NCBI RefSeq assembly: GCF_902859695.1
Contig: NZ_CADIJL010000010.1
Span: 154,321 to 218,320, forward strand
Source: Achromobacter ruhlandii
Lineage (GTDB): Bacteria; Pseudomonadota; Gammaproteobacteria; Burkholderiales; Burkholderiaceae_B
Direction: 5' to 3'
DNA: 64,000 nt
Shown piece after piece: positions 43,237 to 53,071 of the stretch. A program made the position numbers and the translations under genes. The notes under the pieces were generated by a model that saw nothing but the letters and a program-made list of their open reading frames with translations, searched no databases and was not told where the DNA came from. Within the stretch, counting starts at the first letter, position 1. The number at the start of each line of letters is the position of its first letter.

Positions 43237-45505
43237 CGACCACCGTCATCGCGGTCATGTTGACGATGCGGCGCACGGTCGAGCTGGAGGTCAGGATGTG
43301 CACCGGCGCGTTGGCGCCCAGCAGGAACGGGCCCACCGCGACGTTGCCGCCGGCCGCCGTCTTGAGCAGGTTGTAGGCGATGTTGCCGGCATCCACGTTC
43401 GGGCACACCAGCAGATTGGCCTCGCCCTTGAGCGTCGAGGACGGCAGGATGCGCAGGCGCAGGGCCTCGTCCAGCGCGCAGTCGCCATGCATCTCGCCGT
43501 CGATCTCCAGTTCCGGCGCGGCTTCACGCACCAGTTCCAGCGCGCGGCGCATCTTGGCGCCCGAGGCCGAGCTGCCCGAGCCGAAGTTCGAGCGCGACAG
43601 CAGCGCCACCTTGGGCGCCAGGAACATGCGCTGCATTTCCTTGGCGGCGGCGATGGTGAACTCGGCGATCTGCTCGGCAGTGGGTTCGTCGTTGACGTGC
43701 GTGTCCACCAGCACCACCGTGCGCTCGTTGAGCAGCAGGATGTTCATGGCGGCGTAGACGTTACGGCCCGGCCGGCGGCCGATCACTTCGTCGATGAAGC
43801 GCAGGTGGTCGTGATAGGCGCCGACCGAGCCGCAGACCATGCCGTCGGCATCGCCCAGGTGCACCATCATCGCGCCGATCAAGGTCATGCGGCGGCGCAT
43901 TTCCACGCGCGCCATTTCCTTGGTGATGCCACGGCGGCACATGCGTTCCCAGTACGTGGTCCAGTACTGGTGGAAGCGCTCGTCGTATTCCGGGTTGGTG
44001 ACCTCGACGTCTTCACCCAGACGCAGGCGCAGGCCCAGCTTCTCGATGCGGGTCAGCAGCACCGACGGGCGGCCCACCAGGATGGGACGTGCCAGGCCTT
44101 CGTCCACCACCACCTGCACCGCGCGCAGCACGCGCTCGTCCTCGCCTTCGGCGAACACGATGCGGGCCGGACCGCCCTCGCGCACGATACGCTTGGCCGC
44201 CGAGAACAGCGGCTTCATGAACGCGCCGGAGTGGTAGACGAACTGCTGCAGCTGCTCTTCGTAGGCTTCCAGGTCGGCCAGCGGGCGCGTGGCCACGCCG
44301 CCTTCCATGGCGGCCTTGGCCACCGCCGGCGCGATGCGCACGATCAGGCGCGGATCGAACGGCTTGGGAATCAGGTACTCGGGACCGAACGAGATATCGA
44401 AGGTGCCGTAGGCGGCGGCCACCACTTCGTTCTGCTCTTCCTCGGCCAGTTCGGCGATGGCGTAGACCGCCGCCTTTTCCATCTCGCGCGTGATGGTGGT
44501 GGCACCCACGTCCAGCGCGCCGCGGAAGATGTACGGGAAGCACAGCACGTTGTTGACCTGGTTCGGGTAGTCCGAACGGCCCGTTGCCATCACCACGTCG
44601 TCGCGCACGGAATGGGCGAGTTCGGGCAGGATTTCCGGCGTGGGATTGGCCAGCGCCAGGATCAGCGGACGCGGCCCCATCTGGGCCACCATCTCGGGCT
44701 TGAGCACGCCGCCGGCCGACAGGCCCAGGAACACGTCCGCGCCCTCGATCACTTCGGCCAGCTTGCGGGCGTCGGTCTTCTGCGCGAAACGCGCCTTGTC
44801 AGGGTCCATCAAAGTGGTGCGGCCTTCGTACACCACGCCCTCGATGTCGGTGACCCAGATGTTTTCCAGCGGCAGGCCCAGGTCCACCATCAGGTCCAGA
44901 CAGGCCAGCGCGGCCGCGCCGGCGCCGGAGGTCACCACCTTGACCTTGTCGATGTCCTTGCCCACCACCTTCAGGCCGTTAATGAAGGCCGCCGACACAC
45001 AGATGGCGGTGCCGTGCTGGTCATCGTGAAAGACGGGGATCTTCATGCGCTCGCGCAGCTTGCGCTCGACCGTGAAGCACTCGGGCGCCTTGATGTCTTC
45101 GAGGTTGATGCCGCCGAAGGTGGCTTCCAGGCCGGCGATGATCTCGACCAGCTTGTCCGGGTCGGTTTCGTTGATCTCGATGTCGAACACGTCCAGGCCG
45201 GCGAACTTCTTGAACAACACCGCCTTGCCTTCCATCACCGGCTTGGAGGCCAGCGCGCCGATGTTGCCCAGGCCCAGCACCGCGGTGCCGTTGGTGATCA
45301 CGCCCACCAGATTGCCGCGCGCGGTGTAGCGGAACACGTTGGCCGGGTCCGCCACGATTTCCTCACAGGCCGCCGCCACGCCGGGCGAGTACGCCAGGGC
45401 CAGATCGCGTTGGTTGGTGAGCTGCTTGGTCGGGGTGACCGAGATTTTGCCGGGACGGCCGTGCTCGTGGTATTCAAGGGCGGCTTTGCGGAGGTTGGCA
45501 TCCAT
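43217..45505 (-). CDS. maeB: NADP-dependent malic enzyme with phosphotransacetylase domain
   Basis: MaeB of 762 residues. The N-terminal malic enzyme part (about 1-420) has [56 protein letters not shown], and the NADP domain [21 protein letters not shown]. The C-terminal part (about 430-760) is a phosphotransacetylase-like domain ([72 protein letters not shown]). In characterised MaeB the second domain is regulatory, sensing acetyl-CoA. Converts malate to pyruvate, CO2 and NADPH. Confidence 0.97.
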   Translation of the reverse strand: MDANLRKAALEYHEHGRPGKISVTPTKQLTNQRDLALAYSPGVAAACEEIVADPANVFRYTARGNLVGVITNGTAVLGLGNIGALASKPVMEGKAVLFKKFAGLDVFDIEINETDPDKLVEIIAGLEATFGGINLEDIKAPECFTVERKLRERMKIPVFHDDQHGTAICVSAAFINGLKVVGKDIDKVKVVTSGAGAAALACLDLMVDLGLPLENIWVTDIEGVVYEGRTTLMDPDKARFAQKTDARKLAEVIEGADVFLGLSAGGVLKPEMVAQMGPRPLILALANPTPEILPELAHSVRDDVVMATGRSDYPNQVNNVLCFPYIFRGALDVGATTITREMEKAAVYAIAELAEEEQNEVVAAAYGTFDISFGPEYLIPKPFDPRLIVRIAPAVAKAAMEGGVATRPLADLEAYEEQLQQFVYHSGAFMKPLFSAAKRIVREGGPARIVFAEGEDERVLRAVQVVVDEGLARPILVGRPSVLLTRIEKLGLRLRLGEDVEVTNPEYDERFHQYWTTYWERMCRRGITKEMARVEMRRRMTLIGAMMVHLGDADGMVCGSVGAYHDHLRFIDEVIGRRPGRNVYAAMNILLLNERTVVLVDTHVNDEPTAEQIAEFTIAAAKEMQRMFLAPKVALLSRSNFGSGSSASGAKMRRALELVREAAPELEIDGEMHGDCALDEALRLRILPSSTLKGEANLLVCPNVDAGNIAYNLLKTAAGGNVAVGPFLLGANAPVHILTSSSTVRRIVNMTAMTVVDANTPR

Positions 45506-45647
45506 AGGGGCGGCTACTGGCTAGAGTGAGGAACACGAAAGGGGGCAATTCTATTCCGATGGCGGACGGGGCGAAACGTTCCCTGCGGGGCGCCGCCGGG
45601 GCGCACGGCCCGCAAGCCCCGGGCGCGCCGCCCATCTTACCCCCGGC

Positions 45648-46553
45648 TTACAAATTGTCGCCATCCGGGCGCGCCGCCAATTCGGGAAAACGCCCATGGG
45701 GGTCGAACAGGGCCTTGATCCGCGCCTGCAAGGCGGCGGTCGACCGCCCGGCTGCGACCGGCGCGGCGTCGGCCTGAGCCGCCGTCGGCGCCGCGCCCAC
45801 GCCCAGCGTCACCCCCTGGACCCAGGCCAGCGTGCCGCCATGTCCCAACAACAGGTGCGCCAGGTTGACGCTGGCCGGCGCCTGCGGGGCCAGGGCGTCG
45901 AGCCGATAGCGCGCGGCCCAGCGATCCGCGACGCGGCAGGCGGCGGCCAGTTCGCCCCCCGCCAACTGGAACAGCGCCGGCACCAGCCGCTGCACCGTGG
46001 CTGACCGCAGCGGCTGCACATCGTCGGCGCCAAAGGGCCCCAGGGTTTCCTCCACGCCGTCGGCCAGCAACAGATCGACGGCCAGCACACCCGAGTCGGC
46101 GCCGCGCCCCGCCGGCCAGATCGCGGGGGCCGCCAGCCATTGCGCCAGCGTCATGGCGCCGGGCAGCCCGTCGAACTGCCGCAGGCCAGCCTGGGCCAAG
46201 GCCGCCACCGGCACGCCCGGCTGGGCGCGCCAGCGCGGAACCGGGCCGGACAGGCGCGCCAGCGTCGCCAGTCGGCCGGGGTCGATCCACAGCAGCGGCC
46301 CGTTCACCGGCTCGAACGGGCCCGGCGCCTCGTCCAGCGCCATCACCACGCCGTACTCGGCGCACAGCGCGCGGGCGTGGACGACGTCGGCCTCGCGCTG
46401 CGGCGCCAGCACGGCACGCGGGCCCTCGCCCGGCGCCTCGACCTGGTCCCGCACCGCCCCGTGGCACAGCAGCGCCAGTCGTTGCAGGAAAGTGGCCCAG
46501 GGGGTCTGGACCGGCCGTCGGCCCAGGAGGAAAGCGCGCCGCGATGGCTGCAT
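45648..46553 (-). CDS. Degenerate FAD-linked oxidase-like protein
   Basis: A 301-residue protein with a Tat-like start (MQPSRRAFLLGRRP). The layout follows FAD-binding-4/GlcE-type oxidases: VLAPQREADVVHARALCAEYGVVMALDE, PGVPVAALAQAGL, VLAVDLLLADG, and a C-terminal RIKALFDPHGRFPE. The flavin-contacting glycine-rich motifs (GGGTGLSG-like and ATIGG-like) are not visible, so it may bind FAD poorly or not at all. The family call is therefore tentative. It is divergent from the aminotransferase with 44 bp between. Confidence 0.6.
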   Translation of the reverse strand: MQPSRRAFLLGRRPVQTPWATFLQRLALLCHGAVRDQVEAPGEGPRAVLAPQREADVVHARALCAEYGVVMALDEAPGPFEPVNGPLLWIDPGRLATLARLSGPVPRWRAQPGVPVAALAQAGLRQFDGLPGAMTLAQWLAAPAIWPAGRGADSGVLAVDLLLADGVEETLGPFGADDVQPLRSATVQRLVPALFQLAGGELAAACRVADRWAARYRLDALAPQAPASVNLAHLLLGHGGTLAWVQGVTLGVGAAPTAAQADAAPVAAGRSTAALQARIKALFDPHGRFPELAARPDGDNL

Positions 46554-46597
46554 GACTACAATTCCTTTTTCCGCTTCAAGTAGCCTTCGAGATTCCG

Positions 46598-47758
46598 ATG
46601 CCCCGCCTTGCCGCCCGTACCGACGATTTCCTGACCTTCCAGGTGGTTGAACTGTTCAAGCAGGCGCAAGCGCTGCAGGCGGCGGGCAAGGACATCATCA
46701 GCCTGGGCATCGGCGAACCGGACTTTACCGCGCCGCCCCAGGTCGTGGAAGCGCTGCAGCGCGCGGCCCAGGCTGGCCAGAGCGGCTACAGCGCGCCCGC
46801 CGGCCTGATGCCGCTGCGCGAGGCCATCGCCCGGTTCTACCACGAACAGTTCGGCGCCGCGATCGATCCGCGCCGCGTCATCGTCACGGCCGGGGCCTCG
46901 GGCGCCCTGACCCTGGCCTGCGCCGCCCTGGTCAACCCGGGCGCGGAAGTGCTGATGCCGGACCCCTCGTATCCCGCCAACAGCAACTTCGTGCTCGCCG
47001 CCGGCGGCCGGCCGCGCCTGATCCCCAGTTCCGCGGACAAGCGCTTCCAGCTGTCCGCGCAGGACGTGGCCCGGCACTGGACCGAGGCCACCCAGGGCGT
47101 GCTGGTGGCCTCGCCCAGCAATCCCACCGGCACCTCCATCGACCACGGTGAACTGTCCAGGCTGCTGGCCGAGGTACGTGCCCGCCAGGGCTTCGCCATC
47201 GTCGACGAGATCTACCTGGGCCTGTCCTACGAAGGCCAGCCGCGCTCCGCGCTGACGCTGGACGACGACATCATCGTCATCAACAGCTTCTCGAAGTACT
47301 TCCACATGACCGGCTGGCGCCTGGGCTGGATGATCGTGCCCGAGGCCATGGTGGCGCCGGTCGAGAAGATCGCCGGCAGCCTGGCCATCTGCGCCCCCAC
47401 GCTGGCGCAGCACGCCGCCCTGGCCTGCTTCACGCCGGACGCCCTGCGCACCTTCGAACACCGCCGCGAAGCCTTCAGGCAGCGCCGCGACTACCTGCTG
47501 CCCGAGTTCGAACGCCTGGGCCTGAAGGTGCCGGTCAAGCCGGACGGCGCCTTCTACATCTACGCCGACATCAGCGACTTCGACACCGACAGCGCCAGCT
47601 TCTCGCAGCGCCTGCTGCTGGAGGCCGGCATCGCCGCCGTGCCCGGCCTGGATTTCGGCCCCGCCCATGGCCATCACACCATGCGCTTCTCCTACGCCAC
47701 CGGGCTGGACCGTCTGGAAGAAGCCGTGGCCCGCCTGGGCAAGCTGCTGGGCCGCTGA
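46598..47758 (+). CDS. Class I/II PLP aminotransferase
   Basis: Fold-type I aminotransferase of 386 residues. Substrate loop ISLGIGEPDFTAPPQVVEAL near residue 35, SGYSAPAGLMPLREAIARF, VTAGASGALTLACAALV, ASPSNPTGTSI, IVDEIYLGLSYEG (PLP Asp/Tyr), and the Schiff-base lysine in INSFSKYFHMTGWRLGWMI are intact. It looks like an aspartate/aromatic-type aminotransferase of the AlaT/PatA-like branch; amino acid preference cannot be told. Confidence 0.95.
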   Translation: MPRLAARTDDFLTFQVVELFKQAQALQAAGKDIISLGIGEPDFTAPPQVVEALQRAAQAGQSGYSAPAGLMPLREAIARFYHEQFGAAIDPRRVIVTAGASGALTLACAALVNPGAEVLMPDPSYPANSNFVLAAGGRPRLIPSSADKRFQLSAQDVARHWTEATQGVLVASPSNPTGTSIDHGELSRLLAEVRARQGFAIVDEIYLGLSYEGQPRSALTLDDDIIVINSFSKYFHMTGWRLGWMIVPEAMVAPVEKIAGSLAICAPTLAQHAALACFTPDALRTFEHRREAFRQRRDYLLPEFERLGLKVPVKPDGAFYIYADISDFDTDSASFSQRLLLEAGIAAVPGLDFGPAHGHHTMRFSYATGLDRLEEAVARLGKLLGR

Positions 47759-47941
47759 CGCGCGGCCACGCCGCCCTGGCGGGGCCAGGCGCCGGGCCCG
47801 GCCAGGGACTGCCGGGCTTGCGCCCGGCCGCCTGAGGTTATGCCCGCCCGACGGGCTTGCGTCGCCCTACCCCGCCTGGCGAAGAATTAACGTCCAGACC
47901 ATCATCGCCGGGCACACTCGCCGGCGCCACGCATTCCCGCG

Positions 47942-48367
47942 TTGAGCGCCGCTGGAAGCCACAGGGCCTACAGCGTGGGCAATCTGCCGCTGCCGCCACC
48001 GACGCCATTCACCATCGTCGCGGATTTCGACGAAGCCTGCGATGGCGGCTTCCACATCGCCGACCTGGGCAATATGGTGGTTCCGCTGCAGATCAAGTTC
48101 CAGCCCGAAGGCAGCCCGGTGCTGACGTCCAACGGCCAGAACATCGAGTTGAAAAACACCGATGGCACGCCGAACGGGCTTGCACTGCAAGTCAAGGAAA
48201 ACGGCGCCATTCCGATCGCCTTCAATGAATGGCGCCCGACCGAGTCACTGACCACCACGCTGCGTCCCAGGAGCCTGTACTACTCGGCGGAACTGATGAA
48301 GACCGGCGCGGCAGTGGTGCCGGGGACGTTCAGCCAGCAAATCACGATACTCGTGACCTTCCGCTGA
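47942..48367 (+). pseudogene. Fimbrial subunit remnant (5' end lost)
   Basis: An open frame of about 141 codons from a TTG at 47942, without signal peptide. The sequence resembles the C-terminal two thirds of a chaperone-usher fimbrial subunit: ADLGNMVVPLQIKFQPEGSPV, IELKNTDGTPNGLALQVKENGAIPIAFNEW, and the terminal beta strands SLYYSAELMKTGAAVVPGTFSQQITILVTFR. The alternating hydrophobic C-terminus is the chaperone-binding strand. The expected N-terminal donor strand and signal peptide are not found upstream, and no usher or chaperone gene adjoins, so it is most likely a decayed or translocated fragment. Codon use is less GC-biased than the neighbours. Confidence 0.6.
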
Positions 48368-48396
48368 TCCCCGGTTCCGCCTATGGGTATGCAGGA

Positions 48397-49215
48397 TCAA
48401 TCGCGCGCCAGCGCGATCCCCGACGCCAGCGCCAGGCGCCGGCGCTCGGCCTGCACCTTGGCGCCGTAGCCGTTGTCGTCCGGCCCGGTCGAGCCGACAT
48501 AGCAGGCCAGGCCGCCATCGACCGAACCGCGCCGGTTGATGCAGTCCTTCAGGATGGTGGCGCCCACGGCGATATTGGCGCCGGGGTCCAGGGGGTTCTT
48601 GCCCACCGCGTCGAACTTATCCTGGTGCACGCTGGTCATCACCTGCATCAGCCCCTGCGCGCCGACATGGCTCTCGGCCAGCGGGTTGTAGCGCGACTCG
48701 ATGGCGATGACGGCCAGCAGCAGCAGCGGATCCAGCTGCTTCTCGCGGCCCACCTTGTACACAGTGTTCAAGAGCGGGCCGGTCGCGTCATAGGCGACCT
48801 TGTACTTGCGCGAGATATAGTTACGCAACGCCTCGGCCTGCGGGCCGGTGGCGACCATGGCGGGCTTCTTGGGCGACGCCGGCGCGGCGCGGGCAGGCCC
48901 CAGCATGCCGGTCGCATTGCTGGAAGGCGCGGTGGGCACGGCCATGGCAATCGCCGACGAGGAGTCGGCGCCGAACTCGGACCCGGCTTCGGTTTCGATG
49001 CCAGGCTGCATGGATGAAGGCGCGAGGGCGGTCAACAAGGCTTTGTGCACTTGCAATGCCTGGTCGCGCAAACCAGGCAGGGCGAATCCCATGCTTACCG
49101 TCACGATCACCGCGATGCCCAGGTAGACGGAGCAGATGCGCAGCGATTCGGCAAGATATTGGTGCACTCCTTGGGCCATGTTCCTGAACAGGCTGGCCAC
49201 TGACGCATCGGGCAT
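48397..49215 (-). CDS. Lytic transglycosylase (SLT domain), membrane anchored
   Basis: A 272-residue protein; the ATG at 49215 has a perfect AGGAGG ribosome-binding site. The N-terminal part has a membrane segment (VYLGIAVIVTVSMGFAL, about residues 31-47), then a low-complexity Ala/Ser/Pro linker. The SLT domain (about 150-260) has the catalytic Glu in LAVIAIESRYNPLAESHVGAQGLMQVM and NIAVGATILKDCI. It should cleave peptidoglycan to 1,6-anhydro products in the periplasm. Divergent from ubiD. Confidence 0.92.
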   Translation of the reverse strand: MPDASVASLFRNMAQGVHQYLAESLRICSVYLGIAVIVTVSMGFALPGLRDQALQVHKALLTALAPSSMQPGIETEAGSEFGADSSSAIAMAVPTAPSSNATGMLGPARAAPASPKKPAMVATGPQAEALRNYISRKYKVAYDATGPLLNTVYKVGREKQLDPLLLLAVIAIESRYNPLAESHVGAQGLMQVMTSVHQDKFDAVGKNPLDPGANIAVGATILKDCINRRGSVDGGLACYVGSTGPDDNGYGAKVQAERRRLALASGIALARD

Positions 49216-49298
49216 GAAAACCTCCTGCGTTAAAAAAGAGGGAGTCAATGTTAACCTCTCTTTCTCCCCAAGATGTAACCAAATAGCCGGGATCTGTA

Positions 49299-50843
49299 GT
49301 GAAATACCGCGACCTTAGAGACTTCCTCGCTCAACTCGAACGCATGGGCGAGCTCAAACGCATCGCCGCGCCGGTCTCGACGCGCCTGGAAATGACCGAG
49401 ATTTCCGACCGCGTGCTGCGCGCCGAGGGCCCCGCCCTGCTGTTCGAAAAAGCGCGGCACGACGGCAAGCCGGCCGAGATGCCGGTGCTGGCCAACCTGT
49501 TCGGCACGCCCTCGCGGGTGGCGCGCGGCATGGGCGCCGACGACGTCAGCGCGCTGCGCGACATCGGCGAACTGCTGGCCTCGCTGCGCGAGCCCGAGGC
49601 GCCCAAGGGCCTGCGCGACGCGCTGGCGAAGGTGTCGATGCTGAAGTCGGCGCTTTGGGACATGAGCCCCAAGAACGTCAAGAGCCCGGCCTGCCAGGAG
49701 ATCGTCTGGGAAGGCAAGGACGTGGACCTGACGCGCCTGCCGATCCAGACCTGCTGGCCCGGCGACGTGGCGCCGCTGTTGACCTGGGGCCTGGTGATCA
49801 CGCGCGGCCCAAACGCCCGCCGCCAGAACCTGGGCATCTACCGCCAGCAGTTGCTGGGCCCGAACAAGCTCATCATGCGCTGGCTGTCGCACCGCGGCGG
49901 CGCGCTCGATTTCCGCGACCACGCGCTGGCGCATCCCGGCACGCCCTTCCCCATCGCCGTGGCGCTGGGCGCCGACCCGGCCACCACGCTGGGCGCGGTC
50001 ACCCCGGTGCCGGACAGCCTGTCGGAATACCAGTTCGCCGGCCTGCTGCGCGGCTCGCGCACCGAGGTGGCACAGGCGCTGGGCAGCAACCTGTCGGTGC
50101 CGGCCTGGGCCGAGATCGTGCTGGAAGGCCACCTGCTGCCGTCGTCGGATCCGCGCGCCATCGCCCCGGTGGTGCCGGACGGCGTCAACCCGCCGCCCAA
50201 CAGCGACTACGAGATGGCGCTGGAAGGCCCCTACGGCGACCACACCGGTTACTACAACGAGCAGGACTGGTTCCCGGTGTTCACGGTCGAGCGCATCACC
50301 ATGCGCCGCAACCCCATCTACCACTCGACCTACACCGGCAAGCCGCCCGACGAGCCCGCCGTGCTGGGCGTGGCGCTCAACGAGGTGTTCGTGCCGCTGC
50401 TGCGGCGCCAGTTGCCCGAGATCGTCGACTTCTACCTGCCGCCCGAGGGCTGCAGCTACCGCCTGGCGGTGGTGTCGATCCGCAAGCAGTACGCCGGCCA
50501 CGCCAAGCGCGTCATGTTCGGGCTGTGGAGCATCCTGCGCCAGTTCATGTACACCAAGTTCATCGTGGTCGTGGACGAGGACATCAATCCGCGCGACTGG
50601 AAGGAAGTGGTGTGGGCCATGACCACGCGCATGGACCCGGTGCGCGACACGCTGCTGGTCGAAAACACGCCCATCGACTACCTGGACTTCGCCTCGCCGG
50701 TGTCGGGCCTCGGCGGCAAGATGGGCCTGGACGCCACCAACAAATGGCCGGGCGAGACCCAGCGTGAATGGGGCACGCCCATCACCATGGACGCCGACGT
50801 CAAGAAGCGGGTGGACGACATCTGGGGGCAATTGGGGCTGTAG
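49299..50843 (+). CDS. ubiD: UbiD, 3-octaprenyl-4-hydroxybenzoate carboxy-lyase
   Basis: Prenylated-FMN-dependent decarboxylase of 514 residues starting at GTG 49299 ([19 protein letters not shown]). Landmarks: [30 protein letters not shown], the active-site segment [18 protein letters not shown] with [31 protein letters not shown] and the C-terminal [22 protein letters not shown] [13 protein letters not shown]. It decarboxylates the ubiquinone precursor. UbiX, which makes the cofactor, is not in the window. Confidence 0.97.
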   Translation: MKYRDLRDFLAQLERMGELKRIAAPVSTRLEMTEISDRVLRAEGPALLFEKARHDGKPAEMPVLANLFGTPSRVARGMGADDVSALRDIGELLASLREPEAPKGLRDALAKVSMLKSALWDMSPKNVKSPACQEIVWEGKDVDLTRLPIQTCWPGDVAPLLTWGLVITRGPNARRQNLGIYRQQLLGPNKLIMRWLSHRGGALDFRDHALAHPGTPFPIAVALGADPATTLGAVTPVPDSLSEYQFAGLLRGSRTEVAQALGSNLSVPAWAEIVLEGHLLPSSDPRAIAPVVPDGVNPPPNSDYEMALEGPYGDHTGYYNEQDWFPVFTVERITMRRNPIYHSTYTGKPPDEPAVLGVALNEVFVPLLRRQLPEIVDFYLPPEGCSYRLAVVSIRKQYAGHAKRVMFGLWSILRQFMYTKFIVVVDEDINPRDWKEVVWAMTTRMDPVRDTLLVENTPIDYLDFASPVSGLGGKMGLDATNKWPGETQREWGTPITMDADVKKRVDDIWGQLGL

Positions 50844-50887
50844 GCCGGCGGCGCGGACAGTCGCGCTGGCCGCGTTGCCCGCCCCCC

Positions 50888-50921
50888 AAAAAAAGTCCCG
50901 CCGGAGACGGCGGGATTTTTT
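50888..50921. terminator. bidirectional intrinsic terminator
   Basis: TCCCGCC-ggagac-GGCGGGA stem, flanked by seven A on the left and six T on the right, between ubiD and the converging YqjK-like gene. It can end both transcripts. Confidence 0.88.
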
Positions 50922-50945
50922 CTTGGGCGGGCGCGAAGACCGGAA

Positions 50946-51293
50946 TCAGACGTCGTCGCGCGAATCGCGCCAGAGCTTGAACAGCTGCCAGCCCACCAGC
51001 GCGCCGCCGGCCAGCTTGAGCAGCTTGGACTTGCCGCCGCCCCGCATGAACATCGCCGACAACGACGAGCTGATGATGGGATAGCGCCGCGCCAGGCCGA
51101 TAGCCTGCATGGCCCAGCGCGAGGCGCCGCCGGACGCGAGCCCTGGCAGGAAACTCTTGAGCAGCGCGGCCGGCTCGAGCCTGCGCCCGGTGGACACGAT
51201 GCCCTGGGCCAGCGACTCGCGCTCGATCGCGGCGCGGGCGCGCAGCAGTTCGATGCGCACCGCGCGGTCGACGGTGGGAGACCTTTTCGTCAT
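50946..51293 (-). CDS. YqjK-like small protein
   Basis: A 115-residue basic protein, third gene of a yqjD-yqjE-type operon. The N-terminal half is a charged helix (VRIELLRARAAIERESLAQGIV). Later parts contain weakly hydrophobic stretches (AIGLARRYPIISSSLSAMFM, LLKLAGGALVGWQLFKLW). The assignment rests on position: its start overlaps the YqjE-like stop by 4 nt. Function unknown. Confidence 0.7.
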   Translation of the reverse strand: MTKRSPTVDRAVRIELLRARAAIERESLAQGIVSTGRRLEPAALLKSFLPGLASGGASRWAMQAIGLARRYPIISSSLSAMFMRGGGKSKLLKLAGGALVGWQLFKLWRDSRDDV

Positions 51294-51706
51294 GACAAGT
51301 CCTCCTGGCGCCGCTGCGCGCGGTCATCGTCCTGCGCGTCGCGCACCCGTTCGAGCAGCTCGGCGTCGCGGCCCAGTTCTTCCAGCGTGGCCGCGAACGG
51401 CGGCGGTCCGTAGACCAGGCCGTGGCGCACCACCAGCAGCAACACCACGCCGACCACCAGGTAGAAGGCCGCCAGCAGGCCCAGGGCCAGGTAGCGGTCT
51501 TCGGTGGGCCAGAACGCCACCGCGATCGTGATGGTGAACACCAGCACCGCCAGCGTCAGGAACAGCAAGGCGGCGAACGCCATGCCCAGCAGCTTGAGCA
51601 GGCGCGCTTTTTCGCCCGCCGCTTCCAGTGCCAGCAGTTCCAGGCGCGTGCGCATCAGCCCGACCAGGCTGGACGCCACGCCAAACACAGATTTGCGTAG
51701 ACCCAT
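51290..51706 (-). CDS. yqjE: YqjE-family membrane protein (phage-holin-like)
   Basis: A 138-residue membrane protein from the ATG at 51706. The N-terminal amphipathic helix (VASSLVGLMRTRLELLALEAAGEKARLLKLL) is typical of YqjE/holin-like proteins. Two membrane segments follow (AALLFLTLAVLVFTITIAVAF and YLALGLLAAFYLVVGVVLLLVV), then an acidic, glutamine/aspartate-rich tail. It lies between yqjD and the yqjK-like gene. E. coli relatives are stress-associated envelope proteins of unclear function. Confidence 0.85.
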   Translation of the reverse strand: MGLRKSVFGVASSLVGLMRTRLELLALEAAGEKARLLKLLGMAFAALLFLTLAVLVFTITIAVAFWPTEDRYLALGLLAAFYLVVGVVLLLVVRHGLVYGPPPFAATLEELGRDAELLERVRDAQDDDRAQRRQEDLS

Positions 51707-51774
51707 GGCAAGAAGGACACCGGGCGGGCGAGCCGGCATGACGCCGGCGCCGCCCGCCCGGAGGTCCCGCCTTG

Positions 51775-52092
51775 TCAGCGGCGGCTGATCAGCAAGCCGA
51801 GCAGCAGGCCGGTCACGCCTGCGATGCCAATGGCTTGCCAGGGATTGTCGTGCACGTAGTCATCGGTGGCGCGGGCAGCCTTGCGACCGCGTTCGAGCAC
51901 CGCGTCCTGGGCTTCATACAGGGCTTCGCGGGTGCGCTTGAGCGAGGTCATGGCGCGTTCGCGCAATTCGGCGGCCTTGTCGCCGGTGCTGCCGGCGGCT
52001 TCGCGCAGCAGGCTCTCGGCGTCGTTCAGGCTGGTCTTGACACTGTCGATCAGTTTTTCTTTTGCGACGTCTTCGGATTTTCTCGTGGCCAT
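51775..52092 (-). CDS. yqjD: YqjD/ElaB (DUF883) family protein
   Basis: A 105-residue DUF883 protein: a long charged amphipathic coil (KEKLIDSVKTSLNDAESLLREAAGSTGDKAAELRERAMTSL, given in part) and a C-terminal membrane anchor (DNPWQAIGIAGVTGLLLGLLISRR). The DNPW plus glycine-rich helix plus RR ending is the family hallmark. E. coli YqjD is an RpoS-dependent inner-membrane protein that binds ribosomes in stationary phase. First gene of the leftward yqjDE(K) operon. Confidence 0.92.
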   Translation of the reverse strand: MATRKSEDVAKEKLIDSVKTSLNDAESLLREAAGSTGDKAAELRERAMTSLKRTREALYEAQDAVLERGRKAARATDDYVHDNPWQAIGIAGVTGLLLGLLISRR

Positions 52093-52175
52093 TTTTTGAG
52101 CTCCTGTAGTGTGTCTATGACGAAACCATCATACCAGCCGTCCCGCGCGGGTCCAGGCCGGCTTGCTACCGTGTG

Positions 52176-52907
52176 CTACTTGATTTGCGTAATCTCAACG
52201 GCGGACTTGACGCCGCCCTGGTCGATATCCTGCTTCATGACCAGGTTGACCGCCGGGCAATACCAATCGGTGACCGTGGTGTTCATGCCGGGAATGGGAA
52301 TGGTCAAGCCCTGGAACGTGGCCATGGTGGGATCGGAATTGCGGGTGTAGGAAATGGGATGGCAGGACTGCTGGCCCAGCGCGGTGCTGATGCTGGCCGC
52401 GCGTCCCACGCTTTTCTCGCCGATGCGCACCGTGGTGCTGGGCTGGCCGCCGACCGGCGCTTCCTTGCCGATTTTCAGACGGAACGACGAGCCGGGCAGC
52501 TTCTGGCCCGGATTGAGCTTGCCGTCGTAAGCGAACAGCCCCAGCATGCGCAGGTCGAACTGGCCTTCGGAGGGGCGCGGCGCTTCGCCGGCGGTGGCGT
52601 ACTTGAGGAAGGTGGCCTGGCCGCTCTTGACGGTCATCAGGTAATCGAGGCTGGACTTGCCCGGCGGCAGGCCGGCGTAGCTGAAGCGGGCCACGCCCTG
52701 CACCCGCGCGCGGCAGTTGTCGCCATTGCTTTTTGTAACCTCGGAAAAGTTCAGGTCGGCGCCCAGCGCGATGTTGCCGGACCCGGTGAGCTGGACCGCG
52801 CCGCCATCATGCATGAACTGCGCGTCGCAGACGCCGGCCTGCGCCACGCCGGCCGCGCCCAGCGCGCCGGCCACAAATACCAGGGATGCCCAATTTCGCA
52901 ACGCCAC
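52176..52907 (-). CDS. Exported protein of unknown function
   Basis: A 243-residue protein from GTG 52907, chosen because GGAG lies about 8 nt upstream; a longer ATG start at 52952 would give an unusually long signal peptide. The signal peptide (VALRNWASLVFVAGALGAAGVAQA) is followed by mature GVCDAQFMHDGGAVQLTGSGNI. Four cysteines and many glycine/serine beta-strand segments suggest a disulfide-bonded periplasmic beta protein. No family recognised. Monocistronic, with the nitrate transporter genes upstream on the same strand. Confidence 0.75.
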   Translation of the reverse strand: MALRNWASLVFVAGALGAAGVAQAGVCDAQFMHDGGAVQLTGSGNIALGADLNFSEVTKSNGDNCRARVQGVARFSYAGLPPGKSSLDYLMTVKSGQATFLKYATAGEAPRPSEGQFDLRMLGLFAYDGKLNPGQKLPGSSFRLKIGKEAPVGGQPSTTVRIGEKSVGRAASISTALGQQSCHPISYTRNSDPTMATFQGLTIPIPGMNTTVTDWYCPAVNLVMKQDIDQGGVKSAVEITQIK

Positions 52908-53071
52908 AAGCCACTCCAGAAATCCAGAAAGCGCCGAGCGCTGTCCGCGCACGGCTGGCTTGATACTACACCGGTTGGCCGGCGCGGCGCATGACCGAAC
53001 GTGTCAAGCCGATGACGGGCGCCGGCGCGCCGGCGAGGGCGCGCCGTGGCCCGGCGCCAGCCCCCCACGCG

